DNA from: Pontixanthobacter aestiaquae
GTDB taxonomy: Bacteria > Pseudomonadota > Alphaproteobacteria > Sphingomonadales > Sphingomonadaceae
Length of the DNA stretch: 64,000 nt
NCBI RefSeq assembly: GCF_009827455.1
Contig: NZ_WTYZ01000001.1
Location: 1,869,001 to 1,933,000 of the forward strand
Direction: 5' to 3'
This document shows, piece by piece, positions 28,076-38,230 of the stretch; position 1 is the stretch's first letter; the number at the start of each line of letters is the position of its first letter. The notes beneath the pieces were generated by a model. The model saw only the letters and a program-made list of their open reading frames with translations. It did not search any database and was not told the origin of the DNA. Position numbers and translations under genes: made by a program.

Positions 28076-28151
28076 TGGTGGACCCTGTTGGGATCGAACC
28101 AACGACATTCTGATTAAGAGTCAGACGCTCTACCAACTGAGCTAAGGGTCC
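28076..28151 (-). tRNA. tRNA-Lys (anticodon CTT)
   Basis: On the minus strand the gene begins GGACCCTTAGCTCAGTTGG and folds as a full cloverleaf: acceptor GGACCCT/AGGGTCC, D-arm GCTC/GAGC, anticodon stem TCTGA/TCAGA around loop CTCTTAA (anticodon CTT), and T-arm GTTGG-TTCGATC-CCAAC. Discriminator A and an encoded CCA end follow. Length 76 nt including CCA. Confidence 0.96.
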
Positions 28152-28322
28152 ATTCGCCTTTTGCGAGGCAATTCCGAATCGCTACCGTGATACGGAGCGC
28201 TGCATATAGTCGCTGTTCTCCGCTTGGGAAGGGCTAGCAGGGTTATTGCTTCAGGCTGCCTCGTCAAAATGCTGCGCTTTGACGGCGATATGATCGCGCA
28301 AGGTGGCCAGTATGGATCATGA

Positions 28323-29438
28323 TCAACCGATACCGACGCGAGTCCGCTCACGGTTCCAGCGATTGACCATCATCAACGCGCCAATGCAGAGCATATTGGT
28401 CAGCATCGATGATCCGCCATGACTCATGAAGGGCAAGGGAATGCCGACGACGGGGGCAAAGCCCATGACCATCAGCAGATTGATGGCAATGTAGAAGAAC
28501 ATCGTCGCAACCATTCCTGCGGCAAGGAGTTTTGAGAAGCGATCCTCGGCTCTTTTTGCTACCCGAAGGCCCCAGCTCAGAATGAGTCCGAATGCAATCA
28601 GTACGAATATCCCGCCAAGAAAACCCCATTCTTCAGCCATGGTCGCGAAGACAAAGTCTGTGTGCGGCTCTGGCAGATAGTTAAGGTGGCTTTGCGATCC
28701 TTCATTGAAGCCTTTGCCTGAGAAACCGCCGGATCCAATGGCAATTTTAGATTGGGTGATGTGATAGCCCGAACCAAGTGGATCGCTCTCCGGATCCAGA
28801 AAAGTGGTCACGCGGCGTTGTTGATATTCTTTAAGGCCGAAGAAGTAGAGCAGTGGGACTGCCGCTGCTCCGGCGACACCCGCCCCAACAAACCAGCGCA
28901 TTGGCAGGCCCGCAAGGAACATCACCACGACGCCGCAAAAGGCAATCGCCAGCGATGTTCCCAAATCAGGTTGGAGAAGCACGAGTGCGACAGGCATGCC
29001 AATAAGCACCCCGGCAGGAATAACCGCTCGCCAGCTTTCAATCATACCGTCCGGTAAAGTGCCGTAAAACTTTGCAAGGACGAGCACGATTGCAGGCTTC
29101 ATCAACTCCGATGGTTGGAGGCGCATGAAGCCCAGATCGAGCCAGCGTTGGCTTCCGCCGCCCATTGCACCGACTGCTTCGACCCCGACCAGCATCACAA
29201 GTATCAGGCCATAGATAGGATAGGCGAGGAACCGCGCTATATCCCGGGTAAACAGGGTCAGCACTGAAGCGATGACCAGGCAAGCGCCAAAGCGGATCAA
29301 ATGAGAGGATGCAAACGGCTGAAAGCTGCCTCCACCGGCAGAGAACAGGACAGCAGCGCCGAATGCGACCAACAGAAACAGCGGAATCAGCATTGCCCAA
29401 GGTTGGCGGGCGATGGGGGCTGGAATGATCGAGTTCAC
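28323..29438 (-). CDS. rodA: Rod shape-determining protein RodA (peptidoglycan glycosyltransferase)
   Basis: A 371-residue SEDS-family membrane protein with about ten transmembrane helices. It polymerises glycan strands during lateral wall growth with PBP2. Visible family segments are SGGGSFQPFA-type AGGGSFQPFASSHLIRF, GGGSQRWLDLGFMRLQPSEL, LVLLQPDLGTSLAI, GSGGFSGKGFNEGSQ, LPEPHTDFVFATMAEEWGF and LPFMSHGGSSMLTNML. The start overlaps the mrdA stop by 4 nt. It is the last gene of the mre-mrd operon. Confidence 0.96.
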   Translation of the reverse strand: MNSIIPAPIARQPWAMLIPLFLLVAFGAAVLFSAGGGSFQPFASSHLIRFGACLVIASVLTLFTRDIARFLAYPIYGLILVMLVGVEAVGAMGGGSQRWLDLGFMRLQPSELMKPAIVLVLAKFYGTLPDGMIESWRAVIPAGVLIGMPVALVLLQPDLGTSLAIAFCGVVVMFLAGLPMRWFVGAGVAGAAAVPLLYFFGLKEYQQRRVTTFLDPESDPLGSGYHITQSKIAIGSGGFSGKGFNEGSQSHLNYLPEPHTDFVFATMAEEWGFLGGIFVLIAFGLILSWGLRVAKRAEDRFSKLLAAGMVATMFFYIAINLLMVMGFAPVVGIPLPFMSHGGSSMLTNMLCIGALMMVNRWNRERTRVGIG

Positions 29439-31513
29439 GGCGTCGCCTCCGGAGCACCATCAGGTAACTCAGCATCAGGCGGAGGCCCGCCGGACTGGAC
29501 GGGGTTGGGACGAGGTGCGATCGCATCGCTGGCGATAGCTTCGGATTGGGCGGCTGCTATACGCGCTTCGGCCTCAACCTGTTCAAAGATGTCTTCGTCG
29601 CGCTTGGGACGAGCGACGACCTGCTCGCCTCTGCTGGAGGCATAAGCGGCGTATTTCGCGTCGAGACGCTCTTGCGCGGTGCCGCCCCATTGCTGCTCCA
29701 TCGCACGAAGGGCGTCCATGCCTTTCGCAGGATCAAACAGGAAGGTCATTACGTCCCGCGCGATTGGATAAGCTGCGGCCGAGCCGCCACCGTGCTCGAT
29801 CACGACGGCACCGGCATAGCGCGGTTTTTCGACGGGCGCGAAGAATACAAACAGTCCGTGGTCACGATATTTCCAAGGGCCTGTGCGACCATCCGATACG
29901 CTCAGGGATACAACTTGCGCGGTTCCTGTTTTGCCAGCCATTTGAATGTCAGGGAAGGGGAGCTTGCCTCGACCTGCGGTGCCGGGGCCGTTCACGACAT
30001 CGCTCATCGCTTGGCGGATATACGCAATTTCCTCATCGTTGAAGTTGTAGCTAGCCGGTTTCGGGGTTTGGCCATCGAGTATCAACCGTGGATTGAGTAT
30101 TTTGCCTGTTGCCAGACGTGCACTCATGACCGCCAGCTGCAGCGGGCTTGAGAGGTAATATCCCTGTCCGATCGACGCGTTTACAGTATCAAATGAAGCC
30201 CACTCGCGCCCATATTTTTCCAGCTTCCAAGCCGGGTCGGGCACTGTGCCGAAGAATTGGCTTGTGACAGGTAGCGGGTACTGTTTACCGAGGCCTAGTT
30301 CGCGGGCCATGTTGGCAACCGTATCGAAGCCCACTTGCTGGGCAAAGTGATAGAAATAGCTGTCGCAGCTTTGATAGATCGCCTTGGCCATATCGACCGT
30401 GCCGTGATTGCTCCAGCAATTGAAGAAACGGTTTCCGATCCTCCGCCCGCCGCCGCAGACAATTGTTTCGTTCGGGTCTATGCCTTCCTTCAGGAACGAC
30501 ATGCAGTGCATCGGCTTAACGGTCGATCCGGGCGGGTAGAGACCTTTCAGAACCTTGTTGCGCAGCGGAACACGGTCATCCTCTCGCAGCATCGCATATT
30601 CGATACTTCCAATTCCGTCGGAGAAAGAATTGGGATCAAAGCTCGGCATTGAGGCCATGCACAGAAGATCGCCGGTCTCGCAATCCATGACCACGACCGA
30701 TCCGGATTCCAGACCAATGCGCCGCGCTGCATAATCTTGCAGCGGGCCATCAATAGTCAGTTTGACCGGATTACCCTGAATATCTTGCCTTGTGTCGAGG
30801 TCACGAATGATCCGGCCCGAAGCGGTGACTTCGACGCGCCGCGCACCGGGAACCCCGCGCAATTCCTGTTCAAACTGCTTCTCCAAACCGTCTTTCCCGA
30901 TTTTATATCCGGGTGTGACGAGCAGGGGATTGCGGTCGATCTCATACTCTTCCGCAGACGCAGGGCCGACATATCCGATCAGATGCCCGACTGAAGCACC
31001 TGTAGGATAGTAACGTGAGAAACCGCGTTGAGGCACTACTCCGGGTAGATCAGGCAGCCGCACACTGATTGCCGCGAACTGATCGAAGGTCAGGCCGGTA
31101 TCGACCTCTACAGGCTGAAACCCGCGCACATCTTGCACAGTCGCTTTCAGATCCAGCACGCGCCCGGCATTCAGGCCTAACAGGTCGCCGAGCCTGTCGA
31201 TGGTCTTATCGGGATCGGGCATCCGCTCGGGAATAATGTCGACGCGGAAGTCCGCGCGGTTTGATGCCAGCGGTGCGCCATTGCGATCCAAAATCCAGCC
31301 ACGACGCGGCGGGATCAACGTCAGATTGACGCGGTTGCTTTCGGATTCGACCTTGTATTTCTCATTCTCGGCGATCGCGATGTAGCCCATGCGCGCAGCA
31401 AGCAGCAGGCCGACTCCGCCGCCGACAGCACCGACGACGAAGCTACGCCGGTCATATCGGTTCTTGAGAGTGGTGGAGTTGATCGGCATCCGGTTGCGCT
31501 TAATACGAGCCAT
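29435..31513 (-). CDS. mrdA: Penicillin-binding protein 2 (elongation transpeptidase)
   Basis: A 692-residue class B PBP. The N-terminal anchor (SFVVGAVGGGVGLLLAARMG) is followed by a pedestal domain (NLTLIPPRRGWILDRNGAPL). The transpeptidase domain has the SxxK motif STVK at residues 330-333 (LYPPGSTVKPMHCM), an SxN-type segment (YQSCDSYFYHFA nearby) and the KTG motif in MAGKTGTAQV near residue 540. It cross-links peptidoglycan in the elongasome with RodA. A 70-residue Pro/Ala-rich C-terminal tail is longer than in E. coli. It abuts mreD with a 1-nt overlap. Confidence 0.96.
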   Translation of the reverse strand: MARIKRNRMPINSTTLKNRYDRRSFVVGAVGGGVGLLLAARMGYIAIAENEKYKVESESNRVNLTLIPPRRGWILDRNGAPLASNRADFRVDIIPERMPDPDKTIDRLGDLLGLNAGRVLDLKATVQDVRGFQPVEVDTGLTFDQFAAISVRLPDLPGVVPQRGFSRYYPTGASVGHLIGYVGPASAEEYEIDRNPLLVTPGYKIGKDGLEKQFEQELRGVPGARRVEVTASGRIIRDLDTRQDIQGNPVKLTIDGPLQDYAARRIGLESGSVVVMDCETGDLLCMASMPSFDPNSFSDGIGSIEYAMLREDDRVPLRNKVLKGLYPPGSTVKPMHCMSFLKEGIDPNETIVCGGGRRIGNRFFNCWSNHGTVDMAKAIYQSCDSYFYHFAQQVGFDTVANMARELGLGKQYPLPVTSQFFGTVPDPAWKLEKYGREWASFDTVNASIGQGYYLSSPLQLAVMSARLATGKILNPRLILDGQTPKPASYNFNDEEIAYIRQAMSDVVNGPGTAGRGKLPFPDIQMAGKTGTAQVVSLSVSDGRTGPWKYRDHGLFVFFAPVEKPRYAGAVVIEHGGGSAAAYPIARDVMTFLFDPAKGMDALRAMEQQWGGTAQERLDAKYAAYASSRGEQVVARPKRDEDIFEQVEAEARIAAAQSEAIASDAIAPRPNPVQSGGPPPDAELPDGAPEATP

Positions 31514-32070
31514 TAGCGGATGGTCCTGACGCGCATCAATCGTAACCTGTCCAAACGTGCCACCATCCGTGCGATCATCGGATAGATCAGCACCGACAGC
31601 AAAATTTGCGGTAATAAAGCGAATGCGCCCGCCCAGCCAAGATCAGCGCCGGACAGCACCGCAGCAGCAACAACATAGCTTGAACTTGCGACGGCAACTG
31701 CCATCCAATCCTGGATAAAACTGCGCCAGGGAAACCGCACATCCACCGCTTCGATCACCAACATTGCCATCGACCATAGAAGAATAGCCGATCCGAATGG
31801 CTGACCGCTGAACAGATCGTCACACAGGCCAAGAGGAAAGCCGATCCAGACCGGAAACAGTCCCGGACGCACCACGCGCCAACCGATCAGCATCAGAAAT
31901 CCGAGCGGCGGCATCAATGGCAGCGCCGTCGCAATCGGAATATTGGCGATGATCGATCCCAACAAGATGGTGAACGTCGGTACAGTGTAGGCTAGTACCG
32001 GAGAATGCGCGCGGTTGATCCGGCTCCCATATTCGTCACGCCGAGCATGGGGATTGAGCCGATCCATCAC
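31513..32070 (-). CDS. mreD: Rod shape-determining protein MreD
   Basis: A 185-residue protein with about five transmembrane helices (IANIPIATALPLMPPLGFLM, FPVWIGFPLGLCDDLFSGQP, GSAILLWSMAMLVIEAVDV). PVWIGFPLGLCDDLFSGQPFG is a conserved MreD stretch. It is part of the elongation complex and overlaps mreC by 4 nt and mrdA by 1 nt, so all are translationally coupled. Confidence 0.9.
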   Translation of the reverse strand: MMDRLNPHARRDEYGSRINRAHSPVLAYTVPTFTILLGSIIANIPIATALPLMPPLGFLMLIGWRVVRPGLFPVWIGFPLGLCDDLFSGQPFGSAILLWSMAMLVIEAVDVRFPWRSFIQDWMAVAVASSSYVVAAAVLSGADLGWAGAFALLPQILLSVLIYPMIARMVARLDRLRLMRVRTIR

Positions 32071-32966
32071 TGTGAGCCGGTTTCGGTAAGCGGGGTGCTA
32101 TCCGGCGTTTTTGAGGCGATCAATGCCTCGGGCTGCCAAATCGGTTCGACAGAGACGAAATCGGTCGCCGCCGGATCGCTGATGATGCGCGCGATGGCTC
32201 CATCATCCACGATTTCCGAAATAATGGCGACCGCAATGCCCGGGCGGTAATACCCACCGGTTCCACTGGTCACCATGACATCACCCACTTCCAAGGGATT
32301 GATACCAAGATTGATAAGCCGGATTTGCAGCAATCCATCGCCGCGCCCTTCAGCAAAAGCGACGACGTCTTCACGAGCCAGGCGAACGGGCAAAACACTC
32401 TGGCTGTCTGTGAGGAGCAGCACCCGCGACGTGCTTGATGCGACTTCAAGAATACGGCCAACAACGCCGCGCTCGCTGCGCACCGGCATACCCACCTCGA
32501 TACCGTCGCTAGCGCCCGCACCGATATAGCCAAAGCGGCGCGTACTGGCAGCAGTTGAGCCGATGAACTTAGTAACCGCAAGCGGCTCGATATCCTGCTG
32601 TGCCAGACCAAGCAGTGCCTTCAGGCGAGCATTTTCCTGTTCAACCGCTTTGGCTTCTTTCAGACGGATGCGCGCGATTTCCACTTCGCGCTTTAGCTCG
32701 GCATTCTGGCTTCCTGCTTGGAGATAACCTGAAATCGAGGCGATTAATCCCTGACCGCCAGTGCGCACTTCTGCCGACGCCGTGCCAACGGGTTCAACCA
32801 CGTCTTGGGCCACGCCGCGCGGTCCATCGAAACTCGCTGGCCGCCACAGAGACAATCCGAGAAGCACAGCACCGATCAGCGCGCCTATCCCGGCGAGCAC
32901 ATAGCCTGTGAAAACCCCGTATTGTGCCCGACGCGAATTGCTGGAGCGCCGGTTGGAAGACGCCAT
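32067..32966 (-). CDS. mreC: Rod shape-determining protein MreC
   Basis: A 299-residue bitopic protein: short basic cytosolic N-terminus (SSNRRSSNSRRAQYGVFTG), one transmembrane helix (VLAGIGALIGAVLLGLSL), and a coiled coil (LKREVEIARIRLKEAKAVEQ). Then come the paired beta-barrels: RRFGYIGAGASDGIEVGMPV, GVVGRILEVASSTSRVLLLT and GDVMVTSGTGGYYRPGIAVA. It scaffolds the elongasome in the periplasm and lies 20 nt after mreB. Confidence 0.94.
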   Translation of the reverse strand: MASSNRRSSNSRRAQYGVFTGYVLAGIGALIGAVLLGLSLWRPASFDGPRGVAQDVVEPVGTASAEVRTGGQGLIASISGYLQAGSQNAELKREVEIARIRLKEAKAVEQENARLKALLGLAQQDIEPLAVTKFIGSTAASTRRFGYIGAGASDGIEVGMPVRSERGVVGRILEVASSTSRVLLLTDSQSVLPVRLAREDVVAFAEGRGDGLLQIRLINLGINPLEVGDVMVTSGTGGYYRPGIAVAIISEIVDDGAIARIISDPAATDFVSVEPIWQPEALIASKTPDSTPLTETGSQ

Positions 32967-32986
32967 GGCGGTTCTCCCCTAGGTGC

Positions 32987-34036
<1,050 letters not shown>

Positions 34037-34219
34037 TCAATTCCGTATAGTTTTGGGGCCTTCACCGCACGAAGCTGCGGCAGTTGCGACCCATTTATGA
34101 CAGGGATGCGGTCCCCTTAACGAATGGCGGCAGAAAAGGCCAAAAATTTATGCACTTCTTGCACCAGTTTTTTCACCGTCAAACTCGAATTCAGGCCACT
34201 TCATCGCTAGGGCTCGGGA

Positions 34220-36034
34220 ATGCCCGAAATTCGCCGCCTTCCTGAAGCGTTAGTTAACCGTATTGCCGCCGGTGAAGTGGTAGAGCGACCGGCTGCCGCG
34301 CTGAAGGAATTGGTCGAGAATGCGATTGATGCGGGGTCGTCACGAATCGCGATTACAATCATTGATGGCGGGCTCTCGCGGATCGAAGTGACGGATGATG
34401 GCTGCGGCATGTCTCCGGATCAAATGGATCTGGCGCTGGAACGACATGCGACCTCGAAGCTGCCCGATGAAGAGATTGAGCAGGTTACTACGCTGGGCTT
34501 TCGCGGAGAGGCTTTGCCCTCGATTGCGAGTGTCGCGCGTTTCTCGCTCGAAAGCAGGCCGCGCGATGCGGAACAAGGCTGGCGCAAAGTGGTCGATCAT
34601 GGTGATTTGGTCGAAGACAGCCCGGCTGCTCTGCCTCCGGGAACACGCGTTCAGGTGGAGAACCTCTTTGGCAAGGTGCCCGCGCGGCGCAAGTTTCTGA
34701 GGACGCCTCGCAGCGAGTATGGTGCTTGCCTTGATGTCGTTCGGCGCCTCGCAATGGCGCGGCCCGACATTGCGATTTCGTTCGCGCATGGTGACCGCAA
34801 GGTATTATCGTTGCAGGCCAATGAAACAGTCCAAACGCGAGTGGCCGAGATTATCGCGCGCGAACTTGCCGATAATGCGGTCTTGATTGATCTGGAACGT
34901 CCTACGGCCAGCGGAGCGATGCGCTTGACCGGTGTTGCTGGCTTACCGACCTACAATCGCGGCGTCGCGGACCATCAGTACCTTTTCGTCAATGGTCGCC
35001 CCGTCAAGGATCGTCTGCTTACCGGGGCCGTGCGCGGAGCTTATGCGGACATGTTGGCGCGGGATCGCCATGCGGTATTGGCGCTATTCCTCGATATCCC
35101 TGCCGAAGACGTCGATGTGAACGTCCATCCGGCAAAGACCGAAGTGCGCTTCCGCGATAGCCAAGCCGTGCGCGGCTTCATCGTCTCGGGTTTGCGCCAG
35201 GCTCTCGCAACTGGTGATCGCCGCAGCGCGCAATCACCAGACGCCGGGGCCATGGGCCGTTGGCAAAGCGAACCTGCGCGCGAAGAGCCGTCACCTGCGC
35301 TGCGATCCATATTCGAAGGCCGCGATTGGGCGCAGAGCAAGCCTTCGTATCTTGCTGAAACAGCGCAAGCCTATCGCGGCGATGACCAAGCCTTGGCCGC
35401 GCCGCAGGGTCGGGCCGAAATCGCAGAAGCACTGCCTGAAGGTGCTGAACAATACCCACTCGGCATCGCGCGCGGGCAAGTGGCTAATACCTATGTCGTC
35501 GCAGAGGCGGCCGACGGTCTGGTAATCGTCGACCAGCATGCCGCGCATGAACGTCTGGTGCTCGAACGCCTGCGTGCCGCTGGCGCGGAAGATGCGATCA
35601 AGCGCAGCCAGGCGCTGCTGATGCCTGAAGTCGTCGAACTCGAAGAAGTCGATTGCGACCGCCTTGAAGACGCTATCGACAAAGTGGCCGAACTTGGTCT
35701 GGTGATCGAACGCTTTGGCCCGAACGCAATGCTTGTTCGCGCGGTGCCGCACGCGCTGGGTAAAGCTAATCCTCACAAGCTGCTTCAGGACATCGCCGAC
35801 GATATAGCCAAACATGGTGATGCGATCCTGCTAGGCGAGAAGCTAGACCTCGTCCTCGCGACAATGGCCTGTCACGGATCGGTGAGGGCAGGGCGCACCC
35901 TCACCGTCGCCGAAATGAATGCACTCCTGCGCGAAATGGAACGCACCCCGCGTTCGGGGCAATGCAATCATGGTCGGCCAACATGGGTGAAGCTGTCGAT
36001 GGACGATGTCGAAAAGCTATTTGGGCGACACTAA
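34220..36034 (+). CDS. mutL: DNA mismatch repair protein MutL
   Basis: A 604-residue GHKL ATPase. The N-terminus has ELVENAIDAGSSRI, DDGCGM, and GFRGEALPSIASVARF (ATP-lid), then a transducer domain. A variable linker spans about residues 330-400. The C-terminal dimerisation domain carries DQHAAHERLVLE, which fits the DQHA(X)2E(X)4E metal motif, plus ACHGSVRAG and CNHGRPTWVKL. By this motif it should be a nicking MutL, unlike the E. coli protein. It links MutS recognition to strand incision and is divergent from mreB. Confidence 0.97.
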   Translation: MPEIRRLPEALVNRIAAGEVVERPAAALKELVENAIDAGSSRIAITIIDGGLSRIEVTDDGCGMSPDQMDLALERHATSKLPDEEIEQVTTLGFRGEALPSIASVARFSLESRPRDAEQGWRKVVDHGDLVEDSPAALPPGTRVQVENLFGKVPARRKFLRTPRSEYGACLDVVRRLAMARPDIAISFAHGDRKVLSLQANETVQTRVAEIIARELADNAVLIDLERPTASGAMRLTGVAGLPTYNRGVADHQYLFVNGRPVKDRLLTGAVRGAYADMLARDRHAVLALFLDIPAEDVDVNVHPAKTEVRFRDSQAVRGFIVSGLRQALATGDRRSAQSPDAGAMGRWQSEPAREEPSPALRSIFEGRDWAQSKPSYLAETAQAYRGDDQALAAPQGRAEIAEALPEGAEQYPLGIARGQVANTYVVAEAADGLVIVDQHAAHERLVLERLRAAGAEDAIKRSQALLMPEVVELEEVDCDRLEDAIDKVAELGLVIERFGPNAMLVRAVPHALGKANPHKLLQDIADDIAKHGDAILLGEKLDLVLATMACHGSVRAGRTLTVAEMNALLREMERTPRSGQCNHGRPTWVKLSMDDVEKLFGRH

Positions 36035-36050
36035 CCGTTAAGGATCTGCA

Positions 36051-36968
36051 ATGCTGAAAAAGATATTGATAGTGATCGGAGCATTGCTTGCGATTGGTGC
36101 GATCGTGCTCGCATTTGTTCTGGTGCCTGCGCATTTGCAAATCCGCGATGTCGAGCCGGAACTACCCACCAAAGCAGAGCTACTCGCGCTCGCCGACAGT
36201 CCGGATGGGCCGACAAAGATCAGTTATTTTCGAACTTCGACCCAGAATTCTGCTGATCGGTCGCTGACCCATTCGACTTTCGTAGTCGAATGGGAAGACG
36301 GCAAAATTCTCCTGATTGACCTCGGCATGGATGCAGCCGTCGCAGTCGAATTCGGCGCGTTGTTCGAAACGATTGCTGGTGCCGACCCGGCGGTTCCTCT
36401 TGGAACGGTTCCTGAAATCATGGGCGATGATCTGGACCGAGTCCAAGGCGTGGGCTTCACCCACCTTCATCTCGATCATGTCCAGGGTATCGAGCCCATC
36501 TGCGCGGCACGATCGGGTGCTGTGTCTGTTCTCCAAACGCCGGAACAGAAATCAACGCATAATCTGCATACACAGGAGCAGGCGGACATGCTCGCCGGTA
36601 GCGCGTGTGTGACCCAGATCGAGCTGGCAGATGGCAGCCGGACAACGGATCAATTCCCGGGAATCGGTATCTATCCGCTCGGCGGCCATACGCCGGGCAG
36701 CACGATGTTCGCCATTCCTGTCGATGGAAAGCTGTGGCTCCTGACCGGAGACATTTCGAACGTGCAAAGCGATCTACTCAATGATCGCGGCAAGGGCTTC
36801 ATCTACAGTTATTTAATGGTGCCGGAAAATGTTGATCGCTTGGCAATGCTCAGGCCCTGGTTGATAGACCTGAACAATGATCCCATGATTACAGCACTCG
36901 TTTCGCATGACGGAAAAGCACTGGCTGACAGCGGGCTGGAGCAATGGCAGCGGTCAGCCCAACAGTAA
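36051..36968 (+). CDS. MBL-fold metallo-hydrolase, membrane-anchored
   Basis: A 305-residue protein. The N-terminal hydrophobic helix (KILIVIGALLAIGAIVLAFVLV) is an uncleaved anchor or signal. The metallo-beta-lactamase fold follows: VEWEDGKILLIDLGMDAAVA, the zinc motif THLHLDHVQG (HxHxDH, near residue 137), GGHTPGSTMFAIP (third zinc histidine) and WLLTGDISN (bridging aspartate). It resembles lactonase-like members of the superfamily, but the substrate cannot be read from the sequence. It begins 16 nt after mutL and may be co-transcribed. Confidence 0.87.
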   Translation: MLKKILIVIGALLAIGAIVLAFVLVPAHLQIRDVEPELPTKAELLALADSPDGPTKISYFRTSTQNSADRSLTHSTFVVEWEDGKILLIDLGMDAAVAVEFGALFETIAGADPAVPLGTVPEIMGDDLDRVQGVGFTHLHLDHVQGIEPICAARSGAVSVLQTPEQKSTHNLHTQEQADMLAGSACVTQIELADGSRTTDQFPGIGIYPLGGHTPGSTMFAIPVDGKLWLLTGDISNVQSDLLNDRGKGFIYSYLMVPENVDRLAMLRPWLIDLNNDPMITALVSHDGKALADSGLEQWQRSAQQ

Positions 36969-37001
36969 AAACCCTCACGCTGCACGGGTAAGGACACCCC
37001 T

Positions 37002-37463
37002 TTAGTCGAGCGGGGCTTCCTGGTCGCGAACCCTGATCAGACCGTTGGAAATCATTTCCAGTACCACCTCGCCATTCTGGTTGAACGTCTTCAGTTGCGA
37101 CTTGAAGATGCCCATTTCCGGACGCGATTTGCTGCGGCGCTTCTCGAGGATTTCGGACTCCATGCGGAGTGTGTCGCCAGGGTAAACGGGCTTCTTCCAG
37201 CGCAATTGATCGACGCCCGGAGAACCAAGGCCCGCTTGTTCGCGATCTTTCATATTCTCGACCATCATCCGCATGCTCATTGAGCATGTATGCCAACCAC
37301 TGGCCGACACGCGGCCGAAATGCGTCTTAGCAGCGGCTTCATCGTCGAGATGGAACGGCTGCGGGTCAAAGCTTTCCGCGAACTGCAACACCTCTTCTCG
37401 TGTCACTTCATAATGCCCGAAAGCGTGGATCGAGCCGACTTCAATATCTTCAAAATAGAGCAT
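37002..37463 (-). CDS. MaoC-family dehydratase (hotdog fold)
   Basis: A 153-residue protein. FEDIEVGSIHAFGHYEVTRE is the usual opening. EVLQFAESFDPQPFHLDDEA is the hydratase 2 motif with the catalytic Asp/His pair (DPQPFHLD), and FGRVSASGWHTCSMSMRMM follows. Such enzymes hydrate enoyl-CoA thioesters. Convergent with the MBL-fold gene and 17 nt after the glutaredoxin-fusion gene. Substrate unknown. Confidence 0.88.
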   Translation of the reverse strand: MLYFEDIEVGSIHAFGHYEVTREEVLQFAESFDPQPFHLDDEAAAKTHFGRVSASGWHTCSMSMRMMVENMKDREQAGLGSPGVDQLRWKKPVYPGDTLRMESEILEKRRSKSRPEMGIFKSQLKTFNQNGEVVLEMISNGLIRVRDQEAPLD

Positions 37464-37480
37464 GGGTCGGCTCTAGCGCT

Positions 37481-38230
37481 CTAGAGGACATAACGAAACA
37501 GCATCCAGACCGCCATGGCAACCATCGCTATATTCTCGCTGAGCGATATGAAACCGAGCGGCACGTTCGCGCTGCCGCCAACACAGGCGCATTTGATATC
37601 GCGTTTCTGGATATAGACCGCGTAGATCACCGATATCGCTCCGATCATGCCGATAGTGAAGGCTATCGGAATCGACAGCCATGGCAACAAATGCCCGGCC
37701 ATAAGAATGGCGGCGAGCGCTTCGAGATAGGGATACGCATAGCTGTACGGCACATATCGTTTCGCGAGCAGATCATAGCCGAGAAACATGCTGGAGAATT
37801 TTTCGACATCCTGCAGTTTGAGCATGGCCAGCATGGCCATCGAAAACGCAACGAACCATTCTGCAGTGCGCACCGTTAACGCGGTGCCATAGCTGAACAT
37901 GCTGAGAGATGCGGCTAGCGCCAATCCCACAGCAAAAAGGACCAGTACAGGACGGTAGCTTGTCGCATTCGGGTCCTTCACAGGCTTGCCGAACTTCTCC
38001 CGCAAATCTGTATATCCCCCGATCCGCTGGCCATCGATAAATGTCTGCGGTGTTGTTTCCACCCCATGCGCAGCCTTGATCGCATCGACCTCTTCTCGCG
38101 ATGTAAGGTGATGATCCTCAACCGTAAAGCCGCGGCGTTCCAGAAGAAATTTGGATTTGATACCGTATGGACAGACGTGCTCGTCCATCACCATTCTGTA
38201 TAATTTGGCGGTATTGTTATTCTTGCTCAT
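37481..38230 (-). CDS. Glutaredoxin domain fused to a MauE/DoxX-like membrane domain
   Basis: A 249-residue protein. Residues 10-85 form a glutaredoxin-like domain: MDEHVCPYGIKSKFLLERRG, with a single redox Cys20 in CPYG, and TTPQTFIDGQRIGGYTDLRE, the cis-Pro and glutathione-binding loops. From about 92 onward there are four to five transmembrane helices with a CAC pair (DIKCACVGG) near residue 214, typical of MauE-like proteins that carry reducing power across the membrane. The start overlaps the DUF1206 gene stop. A thiol relay from cytosol to periplasm is inferred. Confidence 0.82.
   Translation of the reverse strand: MSKNNNTAKLYRMVMDEHVCPYGIKSKFLLERRGFTVEDHHLTSREEVDAIKAAHGVETTPQTFIDGQRIGGYTDLREKFGKPVKDPNATSYRPVLVLFAVGLALAASLSMFSYGTALTVRTAEWFVAFSMAMLAMLKLQDVEKFSSMFLGYDLLAKRYVPYSYAYPYLEALAAILMAGHLLPWLSIPIAFTIGMIGAISVIYAVYIQKRDIKCACVGGSANVPLGFISLSENIAMVAMAVWMLFRYVL

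Noticed and set aside
28142..28351. 69-codon minus-strand frame between the tRNA and rodA
   Set aside because: It overlaps the tRNA 5' end and the rodA 3' end and has no ribosome site or domain.
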